This document shows positions 5,825 through 9,740 of a stretch of 9,740 nucleotides of DNA, piece after piece. The stretch comes from an uncultured Mycoplasmatota bacterium (GTDB taxonomy: Bacteria; Bacillota_I; Bacilli_A; Mycoplasmatales; Mycoplasmoidaceae), in contig CATEWF010000036.1 of assembly GCA_949527715.1 (NCBI GenBank), positions 1-9,740 on the forward strand, given 5' to 3'. The notes below the pieces were generated by a model. It had not been told where the DNA came from, made no database searches, and was given only the letters and a program-made list of their open reading frames with translations. Both the position numbers and the translations under genes were made by a program. Position 1 is the first letter of the stretch, and the number at the start of each line of letters is the position of its first letter.

Positions 5825-8755
5825 ATGTTCATTAATTTAAATGTTCATTCTTATTATTCTTTATTAATGTCATCAATCAGTGTTGATGACATTATTAATT
5901 TTGCTATTAAAAATAACCAAAAATACGTTTCATTAATTGATATTAATACGATGTATGGAACAGTTGAATTTTATCAAAAAGCAATTAAAAATAATTTGAT
6001 TCCTATTATCGGTTTACAAATTGAATATAGAAATGAGAAAATCATTTTAGTTGCAAAAAATAATAATGGTTATAAGAATTTAATAAAAATTTCATCATTA
6101 GTAATGACTAAACAAGAACTAGTTCTTGAAAATTATTTGAATGATTTATTTGTTATAGTTGATGACATTAATAATTCTCCTTGATTAAAACCAAATGAAA
6201 ATTGTTTTAGTTTTAATCAAAAAAAGTCTAACCCAATAGCAATTAGGGATTGTTTTTATGAAAATAAAGAAGACGTTGAATATGTAAAAGTATTAAAGGC
6301 AATATCTAACGGATTAACTTTTGATCAAGTTAAAAATGATGATTCATTTAGTAATAAATGAATGATGTCTCAACAAGAAGCAAATAAAATTTTTAGTGAA
6401 ACATCATTAAAAAATTTAGAATTGTTAATTAATTCGTGTCAATGAACTCTTGAATTTTATAAAGAAAGACATTTGGTAAAGTTTGATAAAAAACACAATT
6501 CAAAAGTTCTACTCGAATCAATGTGTGCTGAAGGGTTAAAGAAAAGATTAAATTCTAATGAAGCACCAATTAAATATATAGAAAGGTTAACTAAAGAATT
6601 GCAAATCATTGATCAAATGGGGTTTAATGATTATTTTCTTGTTGTTCAAGATTATGTTAGCTTTGCTAAATCTAATGGAATTTTAGTAGGACCAGGAAGA
6701 GGGTCTGCAGCTGGTTCTTTAGTTGCATATACTCTTGGTATTACTGAAATTGATCCTATTAAAAACGATTTAATATTTGAACGTTTTTTAAATCCTGAAC
6801 GTCAAACAATGCCTGATATTGATATTGATTTCATGGACGATAGAAGAAATGAGGTTATTGAATATATTTACAATAAATATTCTTCTAACAACGTTGCTCA
6901 CATTTTAACTTTTCAACGAATGAAAAGTAAAATGGCCTTAAGAGATGTTTGTAGGGTTTTTGAATTTGATCTTAAGCTAGTAAGTTTAATTACTAAAGAA
7001 TTTACAATGGATTTTGATCTTGATATTGATGGTGCAATTGCTAAAAATAAGAAAATTGCAGATTATTCAAATAAATATCCACAATTATTTAAAATTGCAA
7101 AGAAATTATTAAATTTTCCTAGACAAATTGGTCAACATGCTGCTGGTGTAATCATTTCTGACCAACCGTTAGATGAAATTATTCCGATTCAATTAAGCAC
7201 AGATAACATTTATTCAACCCAATATTCTATGGAGTATTTGGAATCGTTTGGATTAATTAAAATGGATGTTTTAGGCTTGGTTAACCTATCTACAATTAAT
7301 CAATGTTTAAATTTAATAGAAAAAACTAAAGGAATAAAAATAAATCTTGGAAAGATTCCTCTAGATGATCAAAAAGTATTTCATGAATTATCTATCGGAA
7401 ATACTTCTGGGATATTTCAACTAGAGTCTCCTGGTATGAGAAACTTAATCATGAAAATCAAACCAAGAAATATTGAAGATATTTCTATTACATCAGCTTT
7501 ATTTAGACCAGGTCCTCAAAAAAACATTCCGACATACCTTAAAAATAAGGCTGAACCTGATAAGATTGAGTATCTAAATGATGATTTTAAAAAGGCATTG
7601 TCTTCTACATATAACATCATTATTTATCAAGAACAAGTTATTGATATAGTTTGTAGAGTCGCTAAATTTAGTCTTGCAGAAGCAGATTTGTTTAGAAGAG
7701 CAATTTCTAAAAAAGATTCTCATAAATTACACAATTTAAGAGAACAATTTATTGCTGGTGGTTTAAAAAATAATTACACTAAACAAAAATTAGAGCAAAT
7801 ATTCGATTACATTTATGAATTTGCTAACTATGGTTTTAATCATTCACACTCTTTAGCTTATTCATATGTAAGTTATTGGATGGCTTATTTAAAAATTCAT
7901 TATCCAATTCAATATTTTACAACTCTATTATCATCTAATGATAATAGTGTAGATAAAATTTCGATGTATGTCAGTGAAGCAAGAAAAAATGGTATTGAAG
8001 TGTGTCCACCATCTATTCAATATTCACATTTTAATTTTTCAATTAAAAAATCTAAAATTATTTTTGGATTTAATGCAATTAAAGGAATAGGAAGAGAAAC
8101 TATTCATAAAATATTAACAATCAGAAAATCTCAAGAAAATTTTGAATTCAAAAATTTTTTTGATGCAATTGGTAAATTAGCAAACAATTCAATTGGTCAA
8201 AAAACTATTGAAATTTTGGTGAAAGCCGGTTGCTTTGATTGTTTTTTAGAAAAAGATCAATCAAGAATGTATATTCTTGACAATTTAGCTGAAATATTTG
8301 AAGTAAGTAGATTAATGAGACCTAATGGTGAGTTTATTATTTCTCCTAACTTAAAGGAAGTAAAAATTACACCAGAACAAATTATCGAATTAGAAGATGA
8401 GCAATTTTCACTTCTTGGTGTAAGTTTTAGTGAGCATCCAATTATAAAAATTAAAAATGAATATAGCGGAAGTGAGACTATTGTTTCGCTTTTAGATGCT
8501 TTTGCTAATGAATCTGGTTATTCTTATTGCATTGTTTTTGTTAGTTCATTTAGAGAAATTAAAACAAAAACAGGATTACCAATGGCCTTTGTTAAACTTG
8601 AAGATGAATCTAAAGTTTCTGATGCTGTAATTTTTCCTAATATTTACACTAAGTGTAAACCTATAATTAAAAAAGGTGAAGTCTATCTTGTAAATTTAAA
8701 ATTATCACCAAGAGGACTTCAACTATTATCAATAAAACCAATTAATCATGAGTAA
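5825..8755 (+). CDS. dnaE: DNA polymerase III alpha subunit, DnaE type
   Basis: Encodes 976 residues with three UGA tryptophans (120, 179, 207) and one UGG (Trp685). A standard-code call would cut off the N-terminal 216 residues. C-family replicative polymerase: the palm holds PGRGSAAGS (290-298), PDIDIDF with catalytic aspartates (331-335) and IKMDVLGL with the third Asp (481); QIGQHAAGV is at 434-442. A helix-hairpin-helix region lies near 745-790 (KGIG) and an OB fold near 895-975. The N-terminal PHP domain is present but degenerate (LNVHSYYS, 5-12; DINTMYG, 39-45), so proofreading by it is unlikely. It is shorter than E. coli DnaE (about 1160 residues). Mollicutes usually also have PolC; DnaE then probably extends primers or serves repair. 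The ATG lies 5 nt after the small gene and has no ribosome binding site; the end overlaps the exonuclease gene by 8 nt. Confidence 0.96.
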
Positions 8756-9611
8756 AAAAGCAATCATTATCGATGGTAATTCTTTAATTTATCGTTCATT
8801 CTATGCAACGCTTAATCAATTAGAGTATTACAAACAACACAACTTTCCACCTGCAAATGCAATTAAGTTAGTCACTCTAACGGTTTTAAAACTGTTAAAT
8901 GAACAACAATACGACTATGCACTTTTTGCATTAGACCACCACAAAAAAACTTTTAGAACTGAAGAATTTGCTGACTATAAAGCAGGAAGAAAACCAATGC
9001 CTGATGATTTGATTATTCAATTACCTGAAATTTCTAAAGCGATTAATGCTTTAGGAATTAAGACAATGTCAATTCCTAATATTGAAGCTGATGACATTAT
9101 TGGTAGTTATTGTAAATTAATGAATCAAAGTGATGTTCATGTAACTGTTTTCACTTCTGATAAAGATATGTTGCAATTAGTAAACGAAAAAACCCATGTT
9201 TCTTTATTTAAAACAGGTATCTCTGAAAGGGATACATATACTCACTTAAATTTTTCAGATAAATTTTTTGGATTAAAACCAAATCAAATTCCAGATTACA
9301 AAGGAATTGCTGGTGATTCTTCTGATAATTTATGTGGAGTTAAAGGGATTGGCCCTAAAACTGCTATTAATTTACTAATTAAATATAACAATTTTGAAGA
9401 AATTTACAATCATTTAGATGAACTAAATGAAGGGCAAAGAACTAAATTTAATCAATCAAAAGATCATGCAAAACTTTGTAAAACACTTGCAACAATTAGA
9501 TTAGATGTTTTAGATAAAAATTCAATTAATGAATTTATTAAAGAAAGTATTAATAAAGACGAAATGAATAAATTAATTGAAAAATATCATTTTAAGAATA
9601 TAGTATTTTAA
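8748..9611 (+). CDS. Stand-alone 5'-3' exonuclease (PolA N-terminal domain / FEN type)
   Basis: Encodes 287 residues, equivalent to the 5' nuclease domain of DNA polymerase I without any polymerase part. It removes 5' flaps and RNA primers during Okazaki fragment maturation and repair. Metal-binding acidic residues are visible: Asp9 in IIDGNSLIYRSFYA (7-20), Asp63 in ALDHHKKTFR (61-70), Glu113, Asp115 and Asp116 in IEADDIIGSY (112-121), Asp138 and Asp140 in TSDKDML (136-142), and Asp190 and Asp193 in GIAGDSSDN (186-194). The helix-hairpin-helix VKGIGPKTA follows at 198-206. No tryptophan codons occur. The ATG lies within the last codons of dnaE, giving an 8-nt overlap and probable coupling. 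The same dnaE-exonuclease order is known in M. genitalium (MG261-MG262), which suggests a conserved functional pair for gap filling and primer removal. Confidence 0.95.
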   Translation: MSKKAIIIDGNSLIYRSFYATLNQLEYYKQHNFPPANAIKLVTLTVLKLLNEQQYDYALFALDHHKKTFRTEEFADYKAGRKPMPDDLIIQLPEISKAINALGIKTMSIPNIEADDIIGSYCKLMNQSDVHVTVFTSDKDMLQLVNEKTHVSLFKTGISERDTYTHLNFSDKFFGLKPNQIPDYKGIAGDSSDNLCGVKGIGPKTAINLLIKYNNFEEIYNHLDELNEGQRTKFNQSKDHAKLCKTLATIRLDVLDKNSINEFIKESINKDEMNKLIEKYHFKNIVF

Positions 9612-9631
9612 TTAATATATATAATATATAA

Positions 9632-9718
9632 AATTTATGGAAAACTCCAATTAGTTATGCACAAAATAATGATATAAAACAATTATTTCGTACTAGGTTA
9701 ACTAAGCAAATTAAATAA
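9632..9718 (+). pseudogene. Possible C-terminal gene remnant with ankyrin-like wording
   Basis: After an in-frame TAA at 9629-9631 there is an open frame of 28 codons ending in TAA (9716-9718). It reads NLWKTPISYAQNNDIKQLF and then RTRLTKQIK. The first part resembles the end of an ankyrin repeat (TPL-x-x-A, then an Asn/Asp turn, then I-x-x-L). It has no start codon in frame near its beginning and no ribosome binding site, so it would be a decayed tail rather than a gene. The match is short and by eye, and chance is possible. An out-of-frame ATG at 9637 opens only five codons. Confidence 0.3.
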
Positions 9719-9719
9719 C

Positions 9720-9740
9720 TTTTTTTTCTAATTTTTTTTT
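9720..9740 (+). terminator. T-tracts at the right edge, possible terminator tail
   Basis: T8 (9720-9727), CTAA, then T9 run to the window edge and probably beyond. A T-run after the dnaE-exonuclease operon could serve in termination. I cannot find a stable GC-containing hairpin immediately upstream, so a classical intrinsic terminator is not demonstrated, and the tract is cut by the window end. Confidence 0.25.

Noticed and set aside
9693..9706. Imperfect palindrome centred on GTTAAC
   Set aside because: Only 10 of 14 positions are symmetric, there is no loop for an RNA hairpin and no promoter nearby, so an operator or terminator role is unsupported.
9612..9740. Minus-strand open frame entering from the right edge and ending near 9659
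   Set aside because: It is about 27 codons, begins in poly-A from the T-tracts and shows no recognisable protein; probably noise.

Overview
The window reads as chromosomal DNA of a mollicute that uses genetic code 4 (UGA = Trp), most likely a Mycoplasma in the broad sense. Base composition is extremely AT-rich and the genes are packed tightly. Five of the nine genes are intact only if in-frame UGA is read as tryptophan. I count about 22 in-frame UGA codons against two UGG codons (DegV Trp101 and DnaE Trp685). The species is not identifiable by eye. The family resemblance of the predicted nuclease, and a gene pair that also occurs as MG261-MG262 in M. genitalium, fit a mycoplasma. Nothing looks like a phage, insertion sequence or CRISPR array, and no tRNA or rRNA was seen.

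Left part (1-2493). A poly-T stretch that includes a 21-T homopolymer lies downstream of a minus-strand DegV/FakB-type lipid-binding protein (118-975). A very short divergent region with overlapping -10 boxes separates it from a plus-strand YtpR-type tRNA-binding-domain protein (1019-1612). That gene converges on a minus-strand polytopic membrane protein of unknown function (1609-2493), and the two stop codons share one TTAA.

Middle part (2494-5537). A 55-bp divergent promoter region drives the membrane protein to the left. To the right it drives an operon of three genes joined by TAATG stop/start overlaps: a putative PD-(D/E)XK nuclease (2549-3400), ThiI for tRNA 4-thiouridine (3400-4566) and a DHH/DHHA1 nanoRNase/pAp phosphatase (4566-5537). 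In both directions the -10 hexamer sits exactly 6 nt before the ATG, which predicts leaderless mRNAs.

Right part (5538-9740). A TATAAT box and the only strong Shine-Dalgarno sequence in the window precede a 77-residue protein of unknown function (5586-5819). This is followed by DnaE, a second DNA polymerase III alpha subunit (5825-8755), and a stand-alone 5'-3' exonuclease (8748-9611) that overlaps dnaE by 8 nt. The last 129 bases hold a possible C-terminal gene remnant with ankyrin-like wording and then T-tracts.

Functionally the window is mainly nucleic-acid housekeeping: repair or secondary replication polymerase plus flap/primer exonuclease, tRNA thiolation, tRNA-binding domain, short-RNA turnover, and one putative nuclease without an assigned role. 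I found no convincing multi-gene novel system. The items most worth checking are the putative nuclease at the head of the thiI operon, the small protein in front of dnaE, the leaderless promoter architecture, the 21-T tract and the ankyrin-like remnant.
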